From CAYRVX01 sp964642165 (GTDB lineage Bacteria > Planctomycetota > Phycisphaerae > SM23-33): a stretch of 44,520 nucleotides of DNA. Within the stretch, counting starts at the first letter, position 1, and every line of letters begins with the position of its first letter. Below the pieces are notes generated by a model, which was not told where the DNA came from, ran no database searches, and saw only the letters and a program-made list of their open reading frames with translations. Location of the stretch: contig CAZXOC010000021.1 in the NCBI GenBank assembly GCA_964642165.1, positions 1-44,520 of the forward strand, written 5' to 3'. Positions 23,438 through 32,286 of this stretch are shown in pieces. Position numbers and translations under genes: made by a program.

Positions 23438-24727
23438 CTACCGCGCCTTGCGCCCGAAGTGCTTGTCCGCGAAGGCGAGGTACTGCGTCCAGTCGAACTC
23501 GGTCACGTTGTGGCGGCCGGTGCGGATGTGGTAGCCGATGCGTCCGTGGACGGGCTTGTCCACGGCCGGCATGTCCTTGACGGGCAGGCCCTCGGTACCC
23601 AGCAGGCGATAGACGGGATCGGCGTGCAGGCAGGAGAGGAACTCGCCGCGCGGGTCGGCCCAGCGGTCCTGCTCGGCGCTGGCGACGTAGACGGGGCGCG
23701 GGGCCGCCAGGGCGATCAGCATGTGCTGGTCGACGGGGCAGTCGCCTTCCTTGCCGTTGTACCGCTTGAAGCGGCCGCAGAACCAGTGCGGGAAGCTCGT
23801 ATTGATCCGCTGGACCGTCTCGCCGAAGGCCCGCCGGCTCAGGGCCGCGCCCCCGCAGCCGGAGTCGTTCGAGATCACGATCGCGAAGCGCTCGTCGCGG
23901 GCGCCCGCCCACAGGGCCGTCTTGCCCAGGCGCGAGTGGCCCATCACCGCGACGCGCTTGTGGTCGATCTCGCCGTCCGTCTCGAAGTAGTCCATCGCGC
24001 GGGCCAGCCCCCACGCCCATGCCGCGATGGAGCCCCAGGCGTCGGCGGGGCGCTGGCCGGGCTTGTCGAACAGGGGATGGACGCCGTTCTTGAAGCCGTC
24101 GTGGAAGTCCGGGTCGATGTCGCCGTAGTAGATCGTCGCCACGGCGTACCCGCGGGCGAGGATCATCTCGACGGGCCAGCGCGAGGCGCTCTTGCCGCGC
24201 CCCGCCTCCGTCGCGCGGCTCTTCACGACGCCGGCTCCGCGCCCGCGCATCCAGCTCGTCGGCAGCTTGATCTTCGGGTCGCCGTGGATCGCGTGGTTGC
24301 CGCCGAAGTTCAACCCGACGAAGGCCCCCGCCGGCCTGGCCGCGCCGCCGGGCAAGTAGATCAGCACGTCCATGCCCGGCCCGTCGGCCTCGCCGGTGAA
24401 GCGGACCCGCACCTGCCGGCGCGTGGCCTTGCCGCCGAGGGCCTTGCGGTCCTCGTCGAAGACGTGGAAGGTCATCTTGTCGGGCTTCCCCGGCGCCCGG
24501 CCGTAGACGTGCGCCCGGAACAGCTCGAGGATTTCCGGCCGCCGCTTCGCGCGCCACGTCTCGGCGTCGGTAACCTTCTTGCCGTCCGCCGTCACCAGCG
24601 GGTCCGGCAGCGTGTACTTGGGCACCTTGGACTCGTCGTAGTTGGTTCGCGGCCGCTGGGCGAAGGCGATGCCGGCAAGAATCAGCACCGGCCAGAACGA
24701 CACGAGAAGCAGGTCGCAGTTGCGCAT
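23438..24727 (-). CDS. CE15-like glucuronoyl esterase family alpha/beta hydrolase
   Basis: A 429-residue exported hydrolase with a signal peptide (residues about 1-23). Seen: VGLNFGGNHAI forming the oxyanion region, the nucleophile elbow GHSRLGKTALW with Ser265, the following SNDSGCGGAALSRR block shared with bacterial CE15 proteins, and GRHNVTEFDW with His406 as the catalytic histidine. CE15 enzymes cut ester bonds between glucuronic acid side chains of xylan and lignin alcohols; bacterial members vary in substrate. The start ATG at 24727 follows GGAAAGGA at a slightly long distance. Downstream it converges on the PmoA-ThuA gene with the inverted repeat pair between them. It lies 82 bp after a LamG-domain gene on the same strand. 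Confidence 0.85.
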   Translation of the reverse strand: MRNCDLLLVSFWPVLILAGIAFAQRPRTNYDESKVPKYTLPDPLVTADGKKVTDAETWRAKRRPEILELFRAHVYGRAPGKPDKMTFHVFDEDRKALGGKATRRQVRVRFTGEADGPGMDVLIYLPGGAARPAGAFVGLNFGGNHAIHGDPKIKLPTSWMRGRGAGVVKSRATEAGRGKSASRWPVEMILARGYAVATIYYGDIDPDFHDGFKNGVHPLFDKPGQRPADAWGSIAAWAWGLARAMDYFETDGEIDHKRVAVMGHSRLGKTALWAGARDERFAIVISNDSGCGGAALSRRAFGETVQRINTSFPHWFCGRFKRYNGKEGDCPVDQHMLIALAAPRPVYVASAEQDRWADPRGEFLSCLHADPVYRLLGTEGLPVKDMPAVDKPVHGRIGYHIRTGRHNVTEFDWTQYLAFADKHFGRKAR

Positions 24728-24809
24728 AGCTCAGCCCGTCCTTTCCTGAGGTCTGGCCACATCATGACGGCGGGGGCGTCGGGCAGCAAGGCCTTTGGGT
24801 TGGGCAGCG

Positions 24810-25655
24810 TCAGCGCGGGGTGGCCTGGAACGGGAAGCGTGCTTCGGCGAGGCGGCGGACGGCGTGGACGTAGGCGCGGACCTCCTCGCCGGTCAGGGCG
24901 CGGTCGAGAACGAGCACCTCGTCGATCGTCATGGGGTGGCCGAGCCAGTGCGGGCCGAGCTGGATCTCCTTGACGACGTCCCGCGACTGGAACAGGCGGC
25001 CCTTGGCGACGATCTCGCTGCGGAGGCGGCCGTCCCAGTAGACCTTCACCCGGCTGCCCTGCGAGACGGTCACCGCCGCGTGGTGCCAGCGCTTCTCGGC
25101 CAGCCAGGCGTGGCCGAAGCGGATGCCGTTGACGTTGCTGATGCCGTCGAAGCCGTAGAGCTGCACGACGAATGTCGGCTGCGTGAGCGCGCACCACGTG
25201 CCCTTGCCGCGGACGAAGTTGCTGAGGTAGCCCCTGGCGGCGCGGAGGCTGATGAGGTGGAAGCACGTCTCGGGCTTCATGGGCTCGTCGAGGCGGAACC
25301 ACAGGCCGACCGTGACGGGCCGGGTCAGCGGCCGGTCCAGGCCCCGCAGCGCCAGCGCGCCGCGCTTGCCGACGGGCTTGCAGCCGCGGCCCGTCAGCGC
25401 GGGCGCCAGCCGGGCGTCCTTCGCGCTCGCGACGCTCGCCTTCAGCCGGTTGATCTCGGGCCGGCCGAGCCCGCGGCTGAAGGAGTGGTAGAACACCACG
25501 CTGTCGGCGAGGCCGGGTGGGACGTAGAGGAACCGGTCACACGCGCCGGCCTGCGCGCCGCGGGGGGGGATGGCGTACAGAAGGAAACCACAAAGCACAC
25601 AAAGATCACGAAGACCACGAAGTAGAGGGAGGACCTTTCCCGATCTCTTCTTCAT
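24810..25655 (-). CDS. Exported LamG/concanavalin-type domain protein
   Basis: A 281-residue protein with a signal peptide and a single LamG-like beta-sandwich (about 75-260), recognised by TVGLWFRLDEP, WHHAAVTVSQG, VKVYWDG and the closing IDEVLVLDRALTGEEV. Such domains bind sugars or proteins at the cell surface. Of two nearby ATG codons, 25655 is preferred because AAGGG is spaced six bases from it; the one at 25661 directly abuts the site. Oddly, the signal peptide (LRG-LRD-LCV-LCG) is encoded by four tandem copies of a 9-bp repeat (25587-25622). It lies between the CE15-like esterase and a large CBM9-like protein on the same strand. Confidence 0.82.
   Translation of the reverse strand: MKKRSGKVLPLLRGLRDLCVLCGFLLYAIPPRGAQAGACDRFLYVPPGLADSVVFYHSFSRGLGRPEINRLKASVASAKDARLAPALTGRGCKPVGKRGALALRGLDRPLTRPVTVGLWFRLDEPMKPETCFHLISLRAARGYLSNFVRGKGTWCALTQPTFVVQLYGFDGISNVNGIRFGHAWLAEKRWHHAAVTVSQGSRVKVYWDGRLRSEIVAKGRLFQSRDVVKEIQLGPHWLGHPMTIDEVLVLDRALTGEEVRAYVHAVRRLAEARFPFQATPR
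25587..25622. repeat. Four tandem copies of a nonamer (consensus ACCACRAAG)
   Basis: ACCACAAAG, CACACAAAG, ATCACGAAG and ACCACGAAG lie head to tail with no gaps. The block is inside the signal-peptide coding part of the LamG gene, in frame because each unit is three codons long. Confidence 0.8.
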
Positions 25656-25669
25656 CAGCATCCCTTCCC

Positions 25670-25687
25670 CTTTGTGGTCTCCGTGGT
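25670..25687. repeat. Inverted copies of the nonamer
   Basis: CTTTGTGGT and CTCCGTGGT are two units in the opposite orientation to the 25587-25622 block, 47 bp away, between the LamG gene and the end of the CBM9-like gene. The two blocks could pair. Confidence 0.6.
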
Positions 25688-25716
25688 TCTCGTCGTCTCC
25701 CCAAGCGCCCGGGGAC

Positions 25717-28700
25717 TCACTTGGGGGCCTCCAGCCGGATGACCTTCACGTCGTGCTTCTTCAGTGGGAACGTCAGCCCGTCGCCGGCGAGCTCCATCGC
25801 CTGGCCGGTCTCGGCGTCGGTGATGCGGTAGCCGGGCGCCAGGCCCAGGGCCTTCAGGTCCACCTTCAGCGTGACCTGCACGTCCTGCGGCGCGTAGCTC
25901 GTCGCGGCGACGACGGCCTGCCGGCCCGGCACGCTGTAGACGATGGTCGGGACGTCGGGATTCGTCGCCGCGACGGGCTGCGGGCGCTCGTCCCAGTAGC
26001 GGTAGACCTTCAACGCGGGCTCATCGAGCAGCGCCTCGATGGGCTCGAAGAGCCTGCGGTTCGCGCGGTGGCTCTTCATGTAGGACGTGCCGAAGCCGCC
26101 GTAGCCGTCGAGCTCGTGGACCAGCCGCACCGCCGTGAAGGTCCGCTGCGTCCACGGGTCGTTGGCGAGCTTGCCGTGGTCGCCCAGCGGCACGGGCCAG
26201 ACGCCGGCCAGGTCGCCCGTGCTCATCAGCAGGATCAGCTCGCGGGTGTGGCGGTCCTGGACGTCGCCGAGTGAGTACTTCCACTCCCAGTCGTACTGGA
26301 CGGTGCAGAAGGCCATCATCACCAGCGGATTGAAGCTGGTCATGTGGGGGAAGGTGACGGGCGGCATCCCGCGCTCGTTCATCATCACGAACGTTCGCCT
26401 GGCCAGCTCGCGGAGCGCCCAGATGCCCGCCGCGGGGACGATCGCCCCGTCGGCGGCCTTGTACGCGTCGGTCAGCCGCGTGTTGAAGGACGGGGCGAGG
26501 AAGAAGTTGTCCCAGTACACGCCGCGGTTGGCCCCCACCTCGAACGACCGGGCGTACCAGTACAGGGCGTGGTCGATGTACGACGCCGACGGGACGATCT
26601 TGATCTCGCCCGTGCCCTTGCCCTTCGCCACCGACCGGAAATCGGTCAGGCACCACTCGTCCTTGAACGTCTCGAACTCCTCGAAGAGCTGGCAGCTCGC
26701 CCGGTTGTAGTAGAACACCATCTTCTTGCCGTGGCGGCTGGTGAGATTGTGGCGGACGTGCGCCTCCCAGCTCGGAACCCGCCCGGGGTAGTCCTTGAAG
26801 TACCGCTTGCTGTAGTCGACGACCTTCTGGACCTCCTCGCGCCCGAGCTTCTCGCGGTTGCCGCGGGCGATCATCTCCCAGAGGTACATATCCCTGCCGG
26901 CCGGGTAGACGCTGCCGCAGTTGCCGCGGGCCAGCCAGTTGATGTCTGTCCCGAGCAGTGTGTACCGATCGCGCAGATAGCGGTAGCGCCACCAGTGCTT
27001 CCCCGCGCCGGGCTCGACCAGCCGCGGCTTGACGGGCGCCGCGAGCAGGCCGAAGACGATCCTCCGCGAGCGGTCGCCGACGTGCGGCTGGTTGACCAGG
27101 TGCACGCGGAGCGTGACCTGGGCTCCCTTGCGGACCAGCGTGAGGTTCGGCTTCGCGCGGTCCCACACCCAGCCGAGGTCGTTGTCGGCGAACCAGCAGA
27201 TCCCGCGGATCGCGTCGCCGACGTAGACGTACGGGCAGAAGTTCCGCGTCATCTCGTCGCAGGCGACCTTCGAGGCGTCCCAGACCACGCCGTCTCCCGC
27301 GGGGATTCGCTGGGCCACGGGCGCGCGGATGCGATCGGCGTTGGCGTGGATGAGCGTGGCGGCCTCGGCGCGGAAGGGGATCTCCAGCGTCAGCTCGCGA
27401 AGCTCCTTGCCGCCCGTCGGGCCGATGAGCAGCTCCACCTTCGCCGTGCCGTCGTAGTCCCACGTGCTCTTCGACGTGCAGCGGACCCGACCCAGCGAGA
27501 AGTCGCTCTGTGTGACGACCTGGTGCGGCGAGGCCGAGACGATCCGCAGCGGCTTGGGCGCCGCCTTCACCGCCTTCCCGTCGTAGTTCGCCGCGTACCG
27601 CATGGGCCCCGCGAGGATGGGCTTGGCGATGCCCGTGTGGGCCGACGCGGCCGTCACCTGGTCCCACAGGCCGGCGCCGTTGAGCTCGTGCGTGCGCAGG
27701 ACGGTCTTGAGCGTCTTGGCGCCCCGGTCCAGCTCGATGGGCGTGAACGGCGGGTAGACCTTCGTGCTTCGCCCGACCGGCGTGCGCTCCCAGGGGAAGA
27801 CCTTCCGCTCGAAGTGCTGGACGACCTCCTTGCCGGGGACGTTTTGCCCCTCGGGGGTCAGCGCGATCTCGTAGAGCCCCTCCAGCGGCGGCAGGTCGAA
27901 GGCGATCTCCTGGCGACCGTCCTTGAAGGCGCCCGGATCGAACGCCGCGCTGTGCACGGCCTTGCCGGTGAGCCGCTCGCGGACCTCGGCCGTCAGCTTG
28001 GTGAGCTTCGCGCCTTTCGGCAGGCCGTTGATGTCGGCCAGCACCCGCATGCGATTGCGGTAGGGATAGTAGGCGAAGCGGAAGCTCACCGGCGCGGGGC
28101 GTGCGGCCTCGCCGGCGACGTAGCGGTAGGGCTTGCCGCGCGGCCAGCTCGTCTTGCGGTCGTAGTAGACGACCTTGCCGTCTGCCGACGTGACGCGGAC
28201 GTGCAGCTCGAAGCGGGTCGTCGCCTCGTCGGGCGGGCACGTCAGGACGAGCGTCCTCGCCTCGCCGCCGGCGAGGGTGAGCTTCCCGCCGGCGCGGACG
28301 GCCGGCATGCGGTTGCGCCCCAGCGTCATCGCCGCGTTCAGTGCGATCGGCCCGGGCGCCGGGTTCCGCAGCGTCAGCCGCCCCCGGAAGCTCGCGAGAA
28401 ACGGGTCGCTCTGGCAGGCGTACTGCACGGCCGGGGCGGCGGGGTCGAAGACGAAGCGCACCCCGCTGAAGGCGTAGCCCCCGCCCGCGCCGCTGAGGCT
28501 CGACCACTCCCACGGGTACTTCCAGTCGCGGGTGAGGTTGATCTTCCACGCCCCGTCGGTGGCCTTGCGCCCCTTGGCGACGAGCCCCATCGAGGCGACC
28601 GGGATGCCGCACTCGACGTGCCACCAGCCGTTGTGCCGCCCGTGGGCCTGCGCCCAGCTGCCGCGCCAGGCGGCGGATTCGGCGGCCCCGCCCAGCGTGT

Positions 28701-29121
28701 GTACCTGGTAGCCCCCCTTGCCGAGGGAGTTGACCAGGAACTGGTAGTCGACCTGCCCGGCCTCGTCGGGCGTGGGGTTGACGAAGACCTCGACGGCGTC
28801 GTCGAAGACGGCCTTGAGGCTGTCGCGGTCGATCGTCGCGACCAGGTCCCCCTTATCCGGCAGTTGGCTCTGGACGGCCACGTACAGGTGCGTCGCCGTC
28901 GCGCCGACGAACGCGCGGACGCGCCGCTGATTGAGCACGCCGCCGTCGCGCCCGAAGCCGTCGAAGCCGGCCGCGAGCGCCCACTCCGCCGGCTCGATCC
29001 GCCCGTCGATCTTCGGCCGCGCCTTCATGAGGGGCACGCGGAACTCCGCCGCAGCGACCGGCGCGAGACACGTTGCCAGGAAGACCGCCGCCCACGCCAC
29101 GGAATGCCTCGGCTGATGCAT
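25717..29121 (-). CDS. Large exported protein with a CBM9-like domain and a glycosidase-like region
   Basis: A 1134-residue exported protein. The signal peptide is residues about 1-25; then KIDGRIEPAEW opens a family-9 carbohydrate-binding-like domain (about 28-205), followed by Ig-like beta regions (about 230-450), a middle beta-rich region containing RGICWFADNDLGWVWD, and a C-terminal half with many Trp, Tyr and Asp residues (YWYARSFEVGANRGVYWDN, near 900) that looks like a TIM-barrel glycosidase. It resembles the DUF6067/GH123-related proteins of planctomycetes, but I cannot assign an activity or catalytic residues. The start at 29121 is chosen for AAGGAAA and the signal peptide; the frame upstream is basic and low-complexity. 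It is divergent from the flavodoxin gene and is probably transcribed with the LamG gene 61 bp downstream. Confidence 0.82.
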   Translation of the reverse strand: MHQPRHSVAWAAVFLATCLAPVAAAEFRVPLMKARPKIDGRIEPAEWALAAGFDGFGRDGGVLNQRRVRAFVGATATHLYVAVQSQLPDKGDLVATIDRDSLKAVFDDAVEVFVNPTPDEAGQVDYQFLVNSLGKGGYQVHTLGGAAESAAWRGSWAQAHGRHNGWWHVECGIPVASMGLVAKGRKATDGAWKINLTRDWKYPWEWSSLSGAGGGYAFSGVRFVFDPAAPAVQYACQSDPFLASFRGRLTLRNPAPGPIALNAAMTLGRNRMPAVRAGGKLTLAGGEARTLVLTCPPDEATTRFELHVRVTSADGKVVYYDRKTSWPRGKPYRYVAGEAARPAPVSFRFAYYPYRNRMRVLADINGLPKGAKLTKLTAEVRERLTGKAVHSAAFDPGAFKDGRQEIAFDLPPLEGLYEIALTPEGQNVPGKEVVQHFERKVFPWERTPVGRSTKVYPPFTPIELDRGAKTLKTVLRTHELNGAGLWDQVTAASAHTGIAKPILAGPMRYAANYDGKAVKAAPKPLRIVSASPHQVVTQSDFSLGRVRCTSKSTWDYDGTAKVELLIGPTGGKELRELTLEIPFRAEAATLIHANADRIRAPVAQRIPAGDGVVWDASKVACDEMTRNFCPYVYVGDAIRGICWFADNDLGWVWDRAKPNLTLVRKGAQVTLRVHLVNQPHVGDRSRRIVFGLLAAPVKPRLVEPGAGKHWWRYRYLRDRYTLLGTDINWLARGNCGSVYPAGRDMYLWEMIARGNREKLGREEVQKVVDYSKRYFKDYPGRVPSWEAHVRHNLTSRHGKKMVFYYNRASCQLFEEFETFKDEWCLTDFRSVAKGKGTGEIKIVPSASYIDHALYWYARSFEVGANRGVYWDNFFLAPSFNTRLTDAYKAADGAIVPAAGIWALRELARRTFVMMNERGMPPVTFPHMTSFNPLVMMAFCTVQYDWEWKYSLGDVQDRHTRELILLMSTGDLAGVWPVPLGDHGKLANDPWTQRTFTAVRLVHELDGYGGFGTSYMKSHRANRRLFEPIEALLDEPALKVYRYWDERPQPVAATNPDVPTIVYSVPGRQAVVAATSYAPQDVQVTLKVDLKALGLAPGYRITDAETGQAMELAGDGLTFPLKKHDVKVIRLEAPK

Positions 29122-29229
29122 CTTCGTTTCCTTCCCGGGGGCAAGACGAGCACGTCGCGGCCGGGAGGCATCGCGACGGCGCCCGGCGGGGAACATACCT
29201 CCGCAGACGCTGCGCTTTCAAGAACGCCC

Positions 29230-29259
29230 TTGCGCGACGGCCCGCGCGGCGGCTATGAT
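29230..29259 (+). promoter_or_regulatory. Probable promoter of the flavodoxin gene
   Basis: TTGCGC at 29230-29235, an 18-bp spacer and TATGAT at 29254-29259 (5 of 6 consensus) lie 36 bp upstream of the ATG at 29296. The -35 is weak (3 of 6). Confidence 0.5.
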
Positions 29260-29295
29260 CGCCCCTCGCAACACCCACCCCACGGGAGACGACGA

Positions 29296-29862
29296 ATGAG
29301 CGAGACACGCAGCCGCGCCCTCGTGCTGTTCTGGAGCGCGGGCGGCAACACGAGGAAGGTGGCCGAGGCGCTTCACGCCACGCTCGTCGAGGCGGGCTTC
29401 GACGCGGACCTGACGGAGATCGCGCCGGATCTCGACGTCAACCTCTACGACTACGCGCTGGTGCTGATCGGCGCGCCGGTGTACCAGTGGCTGCCGCCCG
29501 AGCCCGTCCGCACGTTCCTCCAGGCCCAGATGAAGGCCCACGCGGAGGTCCGCCCCGCCGCCCCGGAGCGGCCGGCGTGCCTCGCCGTGGTCTTCTGCAC
29601 GTACGGCGGCCCCCACACCGGCGTCCGCGAGGCCGTCCCCATGCTCAAGTTCACGGGGCAGTTCCTCGAGCACGCCGGCATCCGCGTCGTGGACGAGTGG
29701 CCCGTCGTGGGCGAGTTCCACGCCGAGAAGCAAGCCCCCCTGAACGTCTCGGGCCGCCTGGGCGACATCCGGGGGCGACCCGACGACAGCGACCTGCGCG
29801 ACGTGTGCGGCAAACTCACGGGCCTGCTGGCCCGCCTGGAGCACCTGCTGCCGAGCGGCTGA
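29296..29862 (+). CDS. Flavodoxin family protein
   Basis: A 188-residue protein starting at ATG 29296 (GGGAGA seven bases upstream), with the flavodoxin opening LVLFWSAGGNTRKVAEAL, where the SAGGNT segment matches the phosphate-binding loop for FMN. Later segments YDYALVLIGAPVYQW and AVVFCTYGGPHTG fit the second and third FMN-contact loops. Flavodoxins carry electrons between redox partners or act as NADPH reductases; this length suggests a long-chain or flavodoxin-like type. No membrane segment or signal peptide is present, so it is cytoplasmic. It stands alone between divergent and convergent minus-strand genes. Confidence 0.88.
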   Translation: MSETRSRALVLFWSAGGNTRKVAEALHATLVEAGFDADLTEIAPDLDVNLYDYALVLIGAPVYQWLPPEPVRTFLQAQMKAHAEVRPAAPERPACLAVVFCTYGGPHTGVREAVPMLKFTGQFLEHAGIRVVDEWPVVGEFHAEKQAPLNVSGRLGDIRGRPDDSDLRDVCGKLTGLLARLEHLLPSG

Positions 29863-29903
29863 CGGCCCCGGCGCGGGTCACTCAATCGGCGGCCGAGGAC
29901 GCC

Positions 29904-31052
29904 CTACGGCAGGGGCGTGTTGGGCTTCACGGAGTCCTTCGGGCGCGGGTTGTCCGGGCCGAAGACGAGCAGGTCCTTGTACTCCTCGGGCGTGAAGAAC
30001 GACTCGTCGACCTTGCCGTTCGCCCCCTGCACGCGGGCGATGTCCAGCTTCAGGTGCTTGGCCAGGAACGGATAGGCCGCCATTCGCTTGGACGGGCCGT
30101 AGTCGTGCCCCTCCGTGGCGAAGTGGGCGTTGGCGACCTTCCCGGCCGCGCCGTAGAGCCCGTAGACGTGCCGGACGTACGGGAACTCCGTCTTGGGCGT
30201 GTTCTGGGTCCAGTCCTTGCCGTTGGAGACGAGCAGCATCGGTCGCGGCGCGGCGAGGGCGGCGATCTCGGCGTTGTTCGTCTTGTGGTTGGGGCCCCAG
30301 TGAATCGGCATGCCGCTCTCGCAGACGCAGCCGCCGAAGAAGTGGGCCGACACCTGGCAGACCGGCACGGCGACGGCCACGCGATCGTCGATCGCCGTCA
30401 GCACGAACGTCTGCGTGCCGCCGCCCGAGCAGCCCGTCACGCCGATGCGCCGGGCGTCCACGCGCGGCAGCGACTGGATGAAGTCCAGCGCCCGGATGCT
30501 GTTCCACGTCTGGAGCCGCAGCACCTCGGGCGTCTTGCGGTGCGACCAGCCGGCCTCCTTCCAGTCGCCGTAGCCGACCATGTCGTAGAGCAGCACGGCC
30601 GCTCCCATCCGGGCCAGCACGGCGCATCGCGCCTGTCGCTCGGGCTTGAACCGCCCTCCGTGCCCGTGCGGACAGAGGATGCCCGCCAGCGAACCCTCGA
30701 AGTCGCTGGGGCGGTAGAGCGTGCCGGTCACGTAGAAGCCGGGCCAGCTCTGGAACGCGACGTTCTCGACGACGTACCCCTTGTAGGTCCGCTTCCTGTA
30801 GAACCGCGGCTGAAGCGGCGTCCTCTTCGGCAGCGGGGCCAGCTTCGCGCCCTCGAGGATGCCCCGGCGGATCCGCTTCTTCCGCTCCTTCCACCCCGCC
30901 AGGTCGCGGTACGACGCCTTGAACTGCTCGAGTTCCGCCGCCGCCGCCGCGGGCGTCTGGGCGTGACCCCGGCGCAGCTTGGGGCGGTCGGGCTCGCCCC
31001 GGGCCGCGACGCACAGCACGCCCACAAGAGCGTGAAGCAGAAAGGTCCGCAT
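29904..31052 (-). CDS. Exported acetylxylan-esterase-like alpha/beta hydrolase
   Basis: A 382-residue hydrolase with a short signal peptide (about 1-19). Seen: GILCPHGHGG forming the oxyanion region, the nucleophile elbow GCSGGGTQT in the middle, an ALAAPRPMLLVSNGKDW block carrying a possible acid residue, and a late EGHDYG with the catalytic histidine. This is the layout of the acetylxylan-esterase/abhydrolase-7 type proteins common in planctomycetes, which deacetylate xylan and other sugars, though the substrate is not given by sequence. The ribosome binding site is AGCAGG. It faces the flavodoxin gene (convergent, 41 bp) and lies 82 bp downstream of an aldo/keto reductase gene on the same strand. 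Confidence 0.85.
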   Translation of the reverse strand: MRTFLLHALVGVLCVAARGEPDRPKLRRGHAQTPAAAAAELEQFKASYRDLAGWKERKKRIRRGILEGAKLAPLPKRTPLQPRFYRKRTYKGYVVENVAFQSWPGFYVTGTLYRPSDFEGSLAGILCPHGHGGRFKPERQARCAVLARMGAAVLLYDMVGYGDWKEAGWSHRKTPEVLRLQTWNSIRALDFIQSLPRVDARRIGVTGCSGGGTQTFVLTAIDDRVAVAVPVCQVSAHFFGGCVCESGMPIHWGPNHKTNNAEIAALAAPRPMLLVSNGKDWTQNTPKTEFPYVRHVYGLYGAAGKVANAHFATEGHDYGPSKRMAAYPFLAKHLKLDIARVQGANGKVDESFFTPEEYKDLLVFGPDNPRPKDSVKPNTPLP

Positions 31053-31134
31053 GGTGTCACCTGCTTTCGCTATCTGTGCTCGGCCGCGACGAGAGACGCT
31101 CCCACAGCCGGCAGGTTCGTGGCGTTCCCTCGTG

Positions 31135-32106
31135 TCAGCCCTTCTCTTCCGCGCGGTCGGTGGCGAGCGGCGGCTCGGGGCTCAGCGCCGAGATCTCCGC
31201 CCGCCATTCGGGCGTCATGTCCACGTCCGCCGCCGCCAGCGACGGCTCGAGCTGCTCCAGGTTCCGCGCCCCGAGGATGGGCGCCGTGACGGCCGGGTGG
31301 TGCATCACCCACGCCACCGCCAGCGTTGCCGGGTGCAGGCCGCGCTCCGCCGCATGGGCGCAGAGGCGGTCGGCCGTCTCATAGTACGACGGTTCCGCGT
31401 AGCGCTTGGCGTACCCCTTGTTCTCGACGAGCCGGCCCTTGTCGGGCTTCCGGTCGACGCCGTACTTGCCCGTCAGCAGCCCGCCGCCGAGGGGGCTGTA
31501 GGGGATGACGCCGAGCCGCTCAGCCGCCGCCATGGGGAGGATCTCCACCTCCGCCTGGCGCTTGGCGAGGCTGTACATCGGTTGGGCGCACTCGAACCGC
31601 GCGAGGGACTGGCGGGCGGAGATGCCGAGGGCCTTGGCGATCTGCCAGGCGGCCCAGTTGCTGACGGCCGGGTAGAGCACCTTGCCCTGGGCGACCAGGT
31701 CATCCATCGCCCGCAGCGTCTCGTCGATGGGCGTGTTCGCGTCGAACATGTGGCAGAAGTACAGGTCGAGGCGGTCGGTCTTCAGGCGGCGGAGGCTGTC
31801 CTCGACGGCGAGCAGGATGTGCCGCCGCGACAGCCCCCCGGCGTTGACGTCGTCGCTCAACGGGTTGAAGACCTTGCTGGTGATGACCAGCTCGTCGCGG
31901 CTGTCGGCGATCAGGCCGCCGAGGATCTCCTCGGCGCGCCCCTTGGAGTACATGTCCGCGCAGTCGAAGAAGTTGATCCCCGCGTCGCGGCAGCGGGCGA
32001 ACATCGCGGCGGACGTCTCTTCGTCCGCGTTGCCGCCGAAGCTCATCGTCCCGAAGCAGAGGCGCGACACCTTCACGCCGGTCCGACCCAGGAGCGTATA
32101 TTCCAT
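31135..32106 (-). CDS. Aldo/keto reductase
   Basis: A 323-residue cytoplasmic NADPH-dependent oxidoreductase with a TIM-barrel fold. The catalytic tetrad is visible: Asp48 and Tyr53 in FFDCADMY, Lys78 in VITSKVF and His119 in LYFCHMF. The late block APILGARNLEQLE is the cofactor phosphate-binding region of this family. The start has GGAAGGAAG as ribosome binding site. Family members reduce sugar aldehydes and ketones, and this gene sits with sugar-active genes, so a sugar or sugar-acid substrate is plausible but not shown. It lies upstream of the acetylxylan-esterase-like gene on the same strand, 82 bp apart, so they may share a transcript. Confidence 0.92.
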   Translation of the reverse strand: MEYTLLGRTGVKVSRLCFGTMSFGGNADEETSAAMFARCRDAGINFFDCADMYSKGRAEEILGGLIADSRDELVITSKVFNPLSDDVNAGGLSRRHILLAVEDSLRRLKTDRLDLYFCHMFDANTPIDETLRAMDDLVAQGKVLYPAVSNWAAWQIAKALGISARQSLARFECAQPMYSLAKRQAEVEILPMAAAERLGVIPYSPLGGGLLTGKYGVDRKPDKGRLVENKGYAKRYAEPSYYETADRLCAHAAERGLHPATLAVAWVMHHPAVTAPILGARNLEQLEPSLAAADVDMTPEWRAEISALSPEPPLATDRAEEKG

Positions 32107-32286
32107 GGTCCCTTCCTTCCGTTTCTCACCTGGTCGTCGAGGGGAAGCGCGGCCGAGCCGGCCGTGATCTTACCCCCGGCGGCGCCGTCGTGCCAGGCGA
32201 ACCGGCAGGCTGGGCGACGGCGTGCGGGACCCCGGCGAAACGGCATCCCCCGACCCCCGGCCGCGCCGCGTCGGCGCGTGAGGACC

